From IMG/VR virus record IMGVR_UViG_3300036885_000082, positions 1 to 33,643 of that record: 33,643 nucleotides of DNA. One strand, 5' to 3'. A model generated the notes under the pieces. That model did no database searches and had not been told where the DNA came from. It saw only the letters and a list, made by a program, of their open reading frames with translations. Within the stretch, counting starts at the first letter, position 1. Every line of letters begins with the position of its first letter. A program made the position numbers and the translations under genes. Positions 7,810-15,185 of the stretch are shown here, piece after piece. The stretch comes from a virus.

Positions 7810-8123
7810 TATTCGAGAATCCTTACGTCTGCCTGAGTATAATCAGGACGGTTTAAGACGCCGGTTATTTCATAAATCTTTCCGTTCACGGTTGCTCTCC
7901 AAGTATTATCGACTGTGACTAATTCTGAATAAATTCTTTCAGTACAGATAGCCTTAAGTTTATCGTCAACTCTGATCTCGTTAGCGTTTAGCTGCCTCTT
8001 ATAGCATTTAACTGAAAACTGATTGCCTGTGCCTCCCCATACAGCCGTAAAGCCTCCGAGTCCGTCACTCGTCTTAGTTTTCTTCTCATATAAAACGGTA
8101 TTGTCAAAAAAATCTTGTACCAT
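7809..8123 (-). CDS. Head-tail joining protein (adaptor/stopper)
   Basis: A 104-residue protein starting at an ATG that overlaps the upstream stop (TAATG at 8121-8125); a longer GTG start at 8132 is less likely. 'TSDGLGGFTAVW', 'NANEIRVDDKL' and 'TWRATVNGKIYEITGV' follow the pattern of phage head-tail joining proteins (SPP1 gp16-like; 'D..G......W', 'I..dG..Y.I..v'). It sits between the gp6-like connector and the lysis cassette. Confidence is fair. Confidence 0.7.
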   Translation of the reverse strand: MVQDFFDNTVLYEKKTKTSDGLGGFTAVWGGTGNQFSVKCYKRQLNANEIRVDDKLKAICTERIYSELVTVDNTWRATVNGKIYEITGVLNRPDYTQADVRILE

Positions 8124-8428
8124 TAAAAGCACTTCACTTTTCTATACGGTGATAGCATCTTAAGCATAGCCGGAGGAAAGTCAGCGCTCGTGCTTATGCT
8201 GTGATCTCCCAAAGACTCGCTGCTTGTACCGCTCATAAATTTAGTATTAAGTATATGTCCAATCATTTGAGAGAAGGGTAATAGCAAGCCCGCAGGGATA
8301 GTCTCAAACGTATCTTTGCAGTATATTCTTATGAAGTCGCTGACTGATAAAATTAAAGTATCGAGTACAACGTCTTTTGACGTATCATTTATTTGTAAAA
8401 CTTTTTTAACTGTGGCTGCGCTAAACAT
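8123..8428 (-). CDS. Head-tail connector (gp6-like adaptor)
   Basis: A 101-residue protein with AAGGAG four nt before the ATG. The all-helical N-terminus ('VKKVLQINDTSKDVVLDTLI' then 'VSDFIRIYCKD') is the classical pattern of gp6/gp15-type adaptor proteins that dock on the portal. The C-terminus 'SESLGDHSIS' and 'MLKMLSPYRKVKCF' (the family has '...lL.pYRr...') agrees. It follows the virion accessory proteins and precedes the stopper gene. Confidence 0.8.
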   Translation of the reverse strand: MFSAATVKKVLQINDTSKDVVLDTLILSVSDFIRIYCKDTFETIPAGLLLPFSQMIGHILNTKFMSGTSSESLGDHSISTSADFPPAMLKMLSPYRKVKCF

Positions 8429-9322
8429 TTAACTCCTTATCGCTATGGTATTAAAAGTGCAAAATTTTATTTCGATTGAATCCGAATACTCCGAATACTC
8501 TACCTCTCCATATATATTTGTAAACTTCCCCCTGTAATCGTAAACAGAACTCGCCGTAAGTGCGTCCGTATATGTTAACCCTGATTGAACCGCGAGTAAA
8601 ACTCCATTTTTCCTGATCTCGTAGCTGGTCGCATTGGTAACAGGGCTTAAAGTTAGCACGACGTTTTGATCTGTCTTTACTCCGGTAATTGTTCCTATAG
8701 TTCCGAGACGAGCAATAAATGGGTCTAAAGCATTATAATCAGTTAATGGATTATATAATCCCATCGCTGTTTCTGCAATTTGAGGGGTTACTTTCCCATA
8801 TCCATTTTGCGGAGTCCAACTATTGCCTAAAGCCACTCTTAATAAATATCTTGCTGTCCAAATATTCACATTCAAATAATTTGTAATGTAAGTCAGTACT
8901 CCCGCTATATATCCATTTGAAAATGAACTTAAATCGGGACTATCATTATCTATGGAGTCATGACTATAAAATTCAATATCATATCCTGTTAAATTTGATG
9001 TTATCCCCGCACCCGTTACAATTATATTTGGTAATATTCCATTTGAATTATATACATGATCGTTTGGCGTATTCGAGCCTGCTGGCATAAAAGTAACTAT
9101 ATCAGGATAACTTGCTAATGCCTCTGCAATCATACCCGACATTCCCGTATAGCTTTTAATATATAATTGACAACCTAATCCTAAAGCGGTTGCTATATTA
9201 GAAGCTCCATAGACTACACTTCCAGTCCAACCAGAACCACAATCAGCAAGTCCTTGACAAAAAGAACCATAGACATCTAAAGCGTGTTCATCATTGCCAT
9301 ATATGTAAATATTGGTTATCAT
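8429..9322 (-). CDS. Virion-associated protein with subtilase-like fold and FN3 domain
   Basis: A 297-residue protein whose start overlaps the previous stop (ATGA). Residues 1-190 have a layout like a peptidase S8 domain: 'LASYPDIVTFMPAGSNTP', 'NIIVTGAGITSN', then 'SNGYIAGVLTYI' and 'ARYLLRVALGNSW', then 'NGYGKVTPQIAE' as in subtilase C-termini. The Asp and His motifs and the GTSxAxP serine motif are absent or changed, so it is probably catalytically dead or structural. Residues ~208-290 look like a fibronectin type III domain ('PVTNATSYEIRKNGVLL'). It lies in the capsid accessory cluster, so it may decorate the head. The fold call is by eye. Confidence 0.5.
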   Translation of the reverse strand: MITNIYIYGNDEHALDVYGSFCQGLADCGSGWTGSVVYGASNIATALGLGCQLYIKSYTGMSGMIAEALASYPDIVTFMPAGSNTPNDHVYNSNGILPNIIVTGAGITSNLTGYDIEFYSHDSIDNDSPDLSSFSNGYIAGVLTYITNYLNVNIWTARYLLRVALGNSWTPQNGYGKVTPQIAETAMGLYNPLTDYNALDPFIARLGTIGTITGVKTDQNVVLTLSPVTNATSYEIRKNGVLLAVQSGLTYTDALTASSVYDYRGKFTNIYGEVEYSEYSDSIEIKFCTFNTIAIRS

Positions 9323-10176
9323 GCGGGGAAAACTTCTATAGATATTTCAAATCGAGATGGCAGGTCAACATCCGCAGGTACGCCCGGATTAGCGGAAGAT
9401 TGAAATTCGATCTCCACATAATCATTACCCGCTGGATTATGGGAGACATAAAAGGGAATCTCTCCATCCCCCATAACAATATTATTTATGCTCACAAATG
9501 TTTTTGTATTGGGAAATGCCCCAGTTAATGTTCCTCTTAAAATCCCTGCCGTACTTTTTTGCCAATCAATAGCCCCAATCGTATTTACCATAGGGGTTGC
9601 TGGGGTGGGTACTCCACTATCCATGTCTATAGTATTGACGTATCTTTTAGCAACTGGGAGACTGGCGTTTAATTCGGCAGGAGACTGACCTGTAAATACC
9701 GGAATACCTCCAATAGTTTTTTTTACGATAATATCGTTATCGTTAAAGTCCGAAGCGGTCACGGCTGCGTACCTCAGTGAATTTTCTGGCAAGCTAACAC
9801 CGTCCGACGGTGACTGTACTGTCGGTTCCAAAGTAGCAGAGCCCATAAATAAAGTTGTACCGGAATTAAGATCGTCTGGAATTTCCTCTAAAATATCGTA
9901 GTAATAATTCAGACTTGTGAGCCCTTCGGTGTCTGACTTTGTAAGATACACGTTAATAGTGAGGGTCTTAGACACGCTGTCGTAAACAACTGCGAGCTCA
10001 CTATCGCTGCCGCCCGCTACTAAATTTTTCTTCTCAATTACTCTCGGTGATGTTAGCTCGGTGTCACGCTTTACCACAAAAGTAAATTTGTGAGCGGTTA
10101 CGTCCTCGCTTCCCTCGCTAACAAAAAGTAGCGTCTGCTTGTTTAGTCTTAAAATATTTATATTCTGTTCAATCAT
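9319..10176 (-). CDS. Putative head fibre / BppU-like protein
   Basis: A 285-residue protein with AAGGA before its ATG. The N-terminal ~110 residues ('HKFTFVVKRDTELTSPRVIE', 'LTINVYLTKSDTEGL', 'NYYYDILEE') look like the BppU/fibre N-terminal beta-sandwich seen in phage baseplate and head-fibre proteins. The middle contains 'VKKTIGGIPVFTGQ', and the C-terminal ~90 residues form another beta domain with 'PFYVSHNPAGNDYVEIEF'. Lying between the capsid and connector genes, it is more likely a capsid-attached fibre than a tail protein. The exact family is uncertain. Confidence 0.5.
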   Translation of the reverse strand: MIEQNINILRLNKQTLLFVSEGSEDVTAHKFTFVVKRDTELTSPRVIEKKNLVAGGSDSELAVVYDSVSKTLTINVYLTKSDTEGLTSLNYYYDILEEIPDDLNSGTTLFMGSATLEPTVQSPSDGVSLPENSLRYAAVTASDFNDNDIIVKKTIGGIPVFTGQSPAELNASLPVAKRYVNTIDMDSGVPTPATPMVNTIGAIDWQKSTAGILRGTLTGAFPNTKTFVSINNIVMGDGEIPFYVSHNPAGNDYVEIEFQSSANPGVPADVDLPSRFEISIEVFPA

Positions 10177-10209
10177 AATTATCCTTATTTATTTGCGAAA
10201 AGGTTATCC

Positions 10210-11688
10210 CTACCGAGAGTTTATCCTAAATGATTGAAGTCCTTTTTTGCCTAATTGGATTATTACAGAACCAACAGAACCAATAGGTGGGATAGGTTGT
10301 ATATATTCAAATGCCCCCATATCCCATCCTGCACCTTGTGGTCTTAAAGTACCTTCTAAATCAGTATCAAATATTGAAATAGGAGTTCCTGCATCAATAC
10401 CAGCGGAACCAGTTTGAAGTGCATAATCAGATGCAGTAGAACCTACATCATTTACAAAAGTAGGTTTACCTATACTGCTATGAGCATCATATCCTAATGC
10501 CTGCCATTCGCTCAAAGATACGCCATGATTTGTATAAGTTACCCAATAGGCAGAATTTCCAACTGAACTATAATATTGGTTAAAGTCAATTTGCTTATAG
10601 TTAACATTATCAGCAATACTGACAAATTTCATCATTACGGGAGAGGCACTATCATTTGCCACTATATTATTTTTGAATATCAAAGTATCTATAGCACTTG
10701 CAAATTCTATGGGTTCGCCATTATGAGTATTAGAACTATTTACAAAAGTATTATTATATGCTCTTATGCTTAGATGCTTTGTGGCATCATTACGCAATGC
10801 ATAAATACCAGCATAACTCGGAGCTATATGAGTGACAAAAATATTATTATAAACTAAATATCTTTCACCAAGTGATTCTGAAATAAATAAACAACCAGCT
10901 CCATAGGTAACTGCCGAATAAAAGAAATTATTTGCAATAACTGTTTGAAGATTACTTGTTCCGCCTGTATGTATTGTTTGAATTAGATCATTATGAGGTA
11001 TGGCATTATGACTATAATTATAGAATACATTATTTGTGATTGTATGTCCGCCATTGCCCAAAGCTATATCAATATTATCTGCATCATTTGTCATATTATT
11101 AGAGGTAACTGTTATTGTGTTATGTGTAATTGTTAAACTGTCACAATAAGCCAGATACATTCCAGTAGTAGAACCATTGCTGATTACTGTACATTTATCT
11201 ACTATAATATTTGAACAATAATTCATAGATAAACATGAATACCAATTATAAACCCCCGCTGACATTCCCGAAGTAAATATTAAGCCAGTAAGTTTTATAT
11301 TATGACAATCATTCATTGAAAAAGAATAACCGCGCATAGGACTTTCAGTTTGCGTGAAATATACATTTCCATTATGTCCAGCTTCCCAACCTTTTGTAAA
11401 AACAATAGGACTACCAACAGCTGTTTTGGGAGGTATATAATTTATGCCAGAAGTACCATCAATACCAGCAGAATAAACCGTTGAATCAGTTCCGCCAGAA
11501 ACAGAAACTGTATCTCCCCCCTGTATGGAACTCCACGGTAAACCTGAAACGGTTTTTGATGCATTCGTCCAGCTTGAGCCAGAGCCATTACCAGTTGCAT
11601 TCTGATCAACATAATAAGGTGTTGCAAATCCATTAACCGTTAATGCTAAAAAGATTATTAAAAATGTTTTCATAGTTGCATATTTCAT
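10210..11688 (-). CDS. Secreted right-handed beta-helix protein (pectate-lyase fold)
   Basis: A 492-residue protein with a Sec signal peptide (residues 1-22, 'MKTFLIIFLALTVNGFA'). Next come 'YYVDQNATGNGSGSSW' and a long array of Asn-rich parallel beta-helix turns (~60-400; 'NNVFYN', 'NNFFYS', 'NNIFVT', 'NNTFVN', 'KNNIVAN'). The end contains 'SAGIDAGTPISIFDTDLEG' and 'DMGAFEY', like choice-of-anchor Q-type C-termini of exported FCB-group proteins. It ends with a ~30-residue Pro/Gly/basic tail. The ATG is 1 nt after the previous stop, with GGTAGG upstream. Such folds bind or cleave polysaccharide; no catalytic residues can be named. The signal peptide suggests surface display or capture from a host. 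Confidence 0.7.
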   Translation of the reverse strand: MKYATMKTFLIIFLALTVNGFATPYYVDQNATGNGSGSSWTNASKTVSGLPWSSIQGGDTVSVSGGTDSTVYSAGIDGTSGINYIPPKTAVGSPIVFTKGWEAGHNGNVYFTQTESPMRGYSFSMNDCHNIKLTGLIFTSGMSAGVYNWYSCLSMNYCSNIIVDKCTVISNGSTTGMYLAYCDSLTITHNTITVTSNNMTNDADNIDIALGNGGHTITNNVFYNYSHNAIPHNDLIQTIHTGGTSNLQTVIANNFFYSAVTYGAGCLFISESLGERYLVYNNIFVTHIAPSYAGIYALRNDATKHLSIRAYNNTFVNSSNTHNGEPIEFASAIDTLIFKNNIVANDSASPVMMKFVSIADNVNYKQIDFNQYYSSVGNSAYWVTYTNHGVSLSEWQALGYDAHSSIGKPTFVNDVGSTASDYALQTGSAGIDAGTPISIFDTDLEGTLRPQGAGWDMGAFEYIQPIPPIGSVGSVIIQLGKKGLQSFRINSR

Positions 11689-11689
11689 A

Positions 11690-12538
11690 TCACCTACCCC
11701 ATATCTTTAGGAATATATTTTGTGTTCCTGCATAACCAGAGGACTTCATATAGTAAATGGTTGGAAATTGAGTAGGTGATAATTCTCCCGATGTAAAGCT
11801 ACTCCATGCTGGTGCCTGTGCGCTTAAAATTCCAACAGGTACAGCAAATCCCCATTTATTGCTAAAGTAATATCCACTATCCGAATAGATACAATAAGAA
11901 TACCAATGCACTAATCCTAAAGAGGCTACACTTACGGAATGTTGAGTAAATAACGTGCAGGTATCATTTAATGCAGTATCTACAAGGCAAATATCGACAA
12001 TATTAAGGTTATCCATGTCGGATTTGATACTCGAAAGCTCTTGTAATACAAGAGCTGTTTGTGCTGTAGCTGAATCTGATCTTGTATAGTTAGCAATATT
12101 AGAATTAGGTTTTTTAGACAACTCAGTTAGAATATTTGTAAACCAATTTAATGCTGTGTCTTGCTTAATTGAAGTTGCAAAGCCTGAAATATTGCTATTT
12201 GGCTTTTTAGAAAGTTCCTGTAATGTTAATGATATTCTTGCAATTGCAGTATCTAATATTGCTGCATTTGAGGTATCGTGGTAGGCTTTATTGAGTATAT
12301 AACCAAGTAATAAATTTGACCAATGCTGTGCTGTCGAGTCGGAAGTGACCGTACCAGAGAAAGAGCCCGAAGAACCTACTGCCTGCAATTTTATCAGACT
12401 ATCCAAATCAGCCTTTATCAAGGACTGTATGTACGAGTTCGCTGTACCGTTTGCCGTTGAGATATACTGAGCCTGTGTGAGGCTTGTGAACACAATCCAT
12501 AAAACGAGTGCTGTGATTACTAAATAAATTTTTCTCAA
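11690..12538 (-). CDS. Signal-peptide protein of unknown function in capsid cluster
   Basis: A 282-residue protein that starts at TTG with AAGGAG seven nt upstream. Residues 1-24 form a clear signal peptide (RK, then 'LVITALVLWIVF', then 'TQAQ'). The body has two copies of 'ELSKKPNSNI' about 37 residues apart (~109-118 and ~146-155) in Ser/Thr/Ala-rich helical sequence, which suggests a repeated stalk. The C-terminal ~90 residues form a beta-rich domain with several cysteines ('DICLV', 'DTCTLF', 'YSYCIY'). It is coupled to the beta-helix gene (1-nt gap), so the two probably act together. I do not recognise the family. Confidence 0.6.
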   Translation of the reverse strand: MRKIYLVITALVLWIVFTSLTQAQYISTANGTANSYIQSLIKADLDSLIKLQAVGSSGSFSGTVTSDSTAQHWSNLLLGYILNKAYHDTSNAAILDTAIARISLTLQELSKKPNSNISGFATSIKQDTALNWFTNILTELSKKPNSNIANYTRSDSATAQTALVLQELSSIKSDMDNLNIVDICLVDTALNDTCTLFTQHSVSVASLGLVHWYSYCIYSDSGYYFSNKWGFAVPVGILSAQAPAWSSFTSGELSPTQFPTIYYMKSSGYAGTQNIFLKIWGR

Positions 12539-12549
12539 ATTAAATCTCC

Positions 12550-12783
12550 TTAATTATCTGACTTATTAATATCTACCGGAATTTTGCAGATTATTTCTGC
12601 GAGGTCTTTCTTCGTATAATTAGCGTATTTAGGAACGTTCAAATCTTTTGCAAGTTTTCTTAAACTCTCCATTGTCATTTGCATAAGAGCGTCAAAATCC
12701 ATATAGCCTCTACCGATTGGAGTCTCTTTGTGAGCTTCCTCCTTTGCCCTTCTGCGTCTTAAGTTAAATCCCATTAGTGACAT
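12550..12783 (-). CDS. Small protein downstream of the major capsid gene
   Basis: A 77-residue protein starting at 'MSLMGFNLRRRR', with AGGAG four nt upstream. Extension to 12858 is possible in frame but would run through a terminator hairpin, so I reject it. The N-terminus is very basic. The C-terminal half ('MESLRKLAKDLNVPKYANY' then 'TKKDLAEIICKI') looks like a Rho-N/SAP-like helix-extended-helix, which often binds nucleic acid ('L...AK.l.v..y..m.K.eLi..I'). It lies directly after the capsid gene and its terminator, where phages often have head accessory proteins. Confidence 0.65.
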   Translation of the reverse strand: MSLMGFNLRRRRAKEEAHKETPIGRGYMDFDALMQMTMESLRKLAKDLNVPKYANYTKKDLAEIICKIPVDINKSDN

Positions 12784-12796
12784 ATTACTCCTGATT

Positions 12797-12836
12797 AAAA
12801 AAAAAGGGGAGTGCGTTAACACTAACAACACTCCCC
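12797..12836 (-). terminator. Rho-independent terminator after the capsid gene
   Basis: On the minus strand, GGGGAGTG at one side and CACTCCCC at the other (12806-12813 and 12829-12836) form a perfect 8-bp stem with a 15-nt loop, followed directly by nine T. It lies 22 nt beyond the capsid stop. It would end most capsid transcripts and lower expression of downstream genes. Confidence 0.9.
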
Positions 12837-12858
12837 TCGAAAATAGAGCTAAGAACAA

Positions 12859-13836
12859 TTAGGCTAACTTGTGAATGAACTTAATTATTCTGATGTTCTT
12901 GTTATCATAAACACGAGCCCAGTTAGAAGTAGTAGCCAATTCAGCGTTAGTCGGGCTTGAGCCAGCAACCGTACCGCCGACGAACTTTATTCCACGAGGA
13001 TGCAGAACGTAATGCTGGCGATTGATTAACACATCGTCACCGGCTAAGCTATCTCTGTCGGTTTCAGTAGGAACCGGAGCTCCACCGTTACCAAGTCCGA
13101 AAGCACCCTGACCGAATATGTAAGTAGTCGCAACACCGTTGGCATAAGGACAGCCGTCGTCAACGATAACCTGACGACCAACGAAGGTTTTAATTTCGGG
13201 TCTCAAATCAGTTGCGGGCAAGGTGATGATTAAATCATCTTTCTGTAATTTTGCTTCGACTGCGGAGTGCATGCCTACTGCGGTAATTTTATATTTAGCG
13301 TCGCCGAGTACCTGTAAAGCGTCAACAAAAGTAGAAGCGGAAATAACACCGAGAGCTCCAACACCAGCCGAAATATCGGCAACGTTTCCAGACATGGAGC
13401 TAACACCCATTGCTCCCTGAAGAGCGGAGAATAAAACTGCCTGTCTTTTACGAGCCCAATATGCGGCTACAAGATCACCGATAGCTTTCATAGGGTCGTC
13501 GCCTGATATAGCTTTCGCCAGATCATTAACAGCCCAAGCCTTACCTCTCATTAAAAGAGCGGCTATATCCTGACCGGCTGAAATAACTGCGGGAGTTAGA
13601 GCGTGACCGTTAGTGTCGTCGAGAACTTCGTCGTCACCAACAAGATCATTGAAATAAGGCATGTTAATAAACTTACCGCCAGCAATCGCAAGCCTGTCAA
13701 GTTCGGGATTGTTAGTTATAATGCCAGATTGAGAAAAAGCGGATAATTCAGCAGTCCTCTGAATTACGTACGGATTAAAAACGGAAGGAACGATAATATC
13801 CGCAATTCGGGTTGCAGTACCTACATAAGTTGTCAA
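12859..13836 (-). CDS. Major capsid protein (Gp13-like, HK97 fold)
   Basis: A 325-residue protein starting at TTG (AAGGAG six nt upstream). It shows the family signature: 'ADIIVPSVFNPYVIQRTAEL' (residues ~12-31), 'FINMPYFNDLVGDDEVL' (~56-72), then 'RGKAWAVNDLAKAISGDDP' (~97-115) and 'GDLVAAYWARKRQ'. These match the Gp13-like/coat proteins that form icosahedral shells. The scaffold gene is 29 nt upstream and a strong terminator is just downstream. The leader has a T9-AATCA element shared with other virion genes. No decoration domain is seen. Confidence 0.92.
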   Translation of the reverse strand: MTTYVGTATRIADIIVPSVFNPYVIQRTAELSAFSQSGIITNNPELDRLAIAGGKFINMPYFNDLVGDDEVLDDTNGHALTPAVISAGQDIAALLMRGKAWAVNDLAKAISGDDPMKAIGDLVAAYWARKRQAVLFSALQGAMGVSSMSGNVADISAGVGALGVISASTFVDALQVLGDAKYKITAVGMHSAVEAKLQKDDLIITLPATDLRPEIKTFVGRQVIVDDGCPYANGVATTYIFGQGAFGLGNGGAPVPTETDRDSLAGDDVLINRQHYVLHPRGIKFVGGTVAGSSPTNAELATTSNWARVYDNKNIRIIKFIHKLA

Positions 13837-13865
13837 AGGTGTCTCCTTAAATGATTAAAAAAAAA

Positions 13866-14516
13866 TTATTTCTTCCCTGCGGCAGCCCTAAGCTGTTCGG
13901 CAAGTTCGGGGTTCTCTTTAATAAGTTTCCCCTGCTCGGTCATATTAAAATGTTCTTTTGAAAATGGATTTTTGCCCTTGAAATTTTTACTAAAGTCGTC
14001 GCCGTTTGGAGCGTCTCTGCCATTTTCCTTAAACTTAATCGCAACGGCTTCATTTACGGCTGTGTCAAATAACAATACAAATTTTGCTACGTTCGTGTTA
14101 ACAGCCTCCTCAGTATCGCCGATCTCTAACAAGTCCAGTAAGTCCTTGTTAATTTTCTTACCGTCGAGTACCTTGAGAGCCTTATTCTTAAGTCCCATGA
14201 TCGTGACATTTTTCTGAGAGGCTTCAAATTTCTGCTCAAGCTCTCTAAGTTTTTTATCTGCGGGCGTTTCGTCGGGGTGTAGTTTGATGTATTCAGCGTT
14301 AACCAGCGCACTCAAGTTATTTTTCTTAAAGGTTTCAATCCCTTGAGAGACTCTCTGATCGGTTAAGCTATTTGCGAGTTTCTTTCCGTCCTCCGTACCT
14401 TCCAAGAAGCCTTTAACCTTATCGCTTGTTAGCGGGCTAAGTTCTCCGAGTAAAGCAATCACTTCGGGCGTACTTGCGTGCTCTGATAAATAAGCTCTGA
14501 TCTCTGCTATTGTCAA
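13866..14516 (-). CDS. Capsid scaffolding protein (DUF4355-like)
   Basis: A 216-residue, strongly helical and charged protein. Residues ~10-80 contain 'VKGFLEGTEDGKKLANSLTD' and 'VSQGIETFKKNNLSALVNAE', characteristic of the DUF4355 scaffold family, followed by a coiled coil ('DKKLRELEQKFEASQKNV'). The C-terminus is basic and Ala-rich. The apparent start is TTG at 14516 with GAGG five nt upstream. It overlaps a 5-codon ATG minicistron (14513-14530) that has the better SD; a one-base change in the T5 run would fuse both as MTRYF-LTIAEIR. The role is to guide capsid assembly and then leave the shell. Confidence 0.85.
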   Translation of the reverse strand: MTIAEIRAYLSEHASTPEVIALLGELSPLTSDKVKGFLEGTEDGKKLANSLTDQRVSQGIETFKKNNLSALVNAEYIKLHPDETPADKKLRELEQKFEASQKNVTIMGLKNKALKVLDGKKINKDLLDLLEIGDTEEAVNTNVAKFVLLFDTAVNEAVAIKFKENGRDAPNGDDFSKNFKGKNPFSKEHFNMTEQGKLIKENPELAEQLRAAAGKK

Positions 14517-14530
14517 AAATACCTCGTCAT
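14513..14530 (-). other. 5-codon leader minicistron overlapping the scaffold start
   Basis: ATG ACG AGG TAT TTT TGA, preceded by a strong AAGGAG at 7-nt spacing. Its stop overlaps the TTG start of the scaffold (TTGA). It could be a translational-coupling leader, the true start joined by a -1 slip on the T-run, or a homopolymer sequencing error. Confidence 0.5.
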
Positions 14531-14555
14531 TAAAAATCTCCTTATAAATTTTGCC

Positions 14556-14576
14556 CTTACAGTTTTTCCCTGTAAG
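14556..14576 (-). repeat. 7-bp hairpin in scaffold leader
   Basis: CTTACAG and CTGTAAG are perfect complements around a 7-nt pyrimidine-rich (plus strand) loop. It lies about 15 nt upstream of the scaffold SD, so it could affect mRNA stability or translation. Confidence 0.5.
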
Positions 14577-14670
14577 TACATTAAAAAATCAATGGAGAAA
14601 AGTATTGAGTAAATTCCGTGATGTCTCCCTTAAAATTAGAAGGGATTATTTTGCTGACTATCTCCGACTA

Positions 14671-14693
14671 TATATATTCTGAAAGAATATATA
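14671..14693. repeat. 10-bp perfect inverted repeat, possible operator
   Basis: TATATATTCT - GAA - AGAATATATA is a perfect dyad with a 3-nt centre in the intergenic region upstream of the late head genes. Symmetry and AT-richness fit a dimeric regulator site; a DNA-binding protein is encoded just upstream (14937-15185). Confidence 0.5.
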
Positions 14694-14808
14694 CTTCTTA
14701 TCCTTCTTAGTTTTGTCCTGTCGGTGTCCTGATTTTAGAAAGGCACGTCCCGAAGTATTCTATAAGCCATTATAATATATGACGTTGAGTGTCCTGCGTA
14801 TATAATTA

Positions 14809-14828
14809 TTTAATGATCGGTCATTAAA
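14809..14828. repeat. 8-bp inverted repeat, possible operator
   Basis: TTTAATGA - TCGG - TCATTAAA is a perfect dyad placed just past the terminator of the HTH cassette. It may be a regulator-binding site. A short hairpin role is less likely because it follows a complete terminator. Confidence 0.45.
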
Positions 14829-14853
14829 AAAGCCTCTGTAACTGTCAGAGGCT
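14826..14853 (-). terminator. Rho-independent terminator of the HTH cassette
   Basis: On the minus strand AGCCTCTG - ACAGTTA - CAGAGGCT is a perfect 8-bp stem followed by TTTTT. It ends the cassette that begins at the promoter near 16740. Confidence 0.92.
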
Positions 14854-14936
14854 TCATTATGATATTAGATAAGGTTTAACGGTATTAAGTCACGTAGCGA
14901 GGCTCTATGATAGCTTTGCGGCTTAATGACTGCATA

Positions 14937-15185
14937 TTAAGTGAACCATTTTTTACTATCGTCGTCCCATATAATAAACAGCGTATTATATTTCTGTAGT
15001 CCGGTGATCTTTCCGGTTGTCACGGCTTCATAAACGGCTTGCCTTGAGCAACCTTTTAATTTTATGAAGTCACGCAACCAAACCTCGTCACCTTTTGAGT
15101 GATGTTTTTTGAACGTATCTACTTTGATGAAGTCTGGCAGTGAACCGACTGGCTTGCGCTTTTTAATTACGATTTTCTTTTTCAT
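14937..15185 (-). CDS. Small HTH (excisionase/MerR-like) DNA-binding protein
   Basis: An 82-residue, very basic protein; its ATG overlaps the previous stop (ATGA). The N-terminal 12 residues are Lys/Arg-rich. Residues ~41-70 ('LRDFIKLKGCSRQAVYEAVT', 'GKITGL') look like a winged HTH of the excisionase type, in which a recognition helix reads DNA and 'G.I...' starts the wing. It is the last gene of a self-contained cassette and lies upstream of two inverted repeats that it could bind. It may regulate late transcription; this is inferred. Confidence 0.6.
   Translation of the reverse strand: MKKKIVIKKRKPVGSLPDFIKVDTFKKHHSKGDEVWLRDFIKLKGCSRQAVYEAVTTGKITGLQKYNTLFIIWDDDSKKWFT

Larger units (their letters stand above)
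14517..14936. other. 420-nt intergenic control region before the late head genes
   Basis: No gene is seen here apart from the leader minicistron. On the minus strand, in order, it holds the terminator of the HTH cassette (14826-14853), an 8-bp inverted repeat (14809-14828), a possible -10 TATAAT (14769-14774, no good -35), a 10-bp inverted repeat (14671-14693), a short hairpin near the scaffold (14556-14576) and the scaffold SD. It most likely contains the start of the late transcript, but no clear sigma70 promoter is visible. Confidence 0.6.

Noticed and set aside
10576-10773. Plus-strand open frame inside the beta-helix gene
   Set aside because: Antisense shadow of an Asn-rich repeat protein; no SD and no recognisable protein features.
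12784-12858. Extension of the small post-capsid gene to 12858
   Set aside because: The added part would be translated from the terminator hairpin, and the ATG at 12783 has a good AGGAG.
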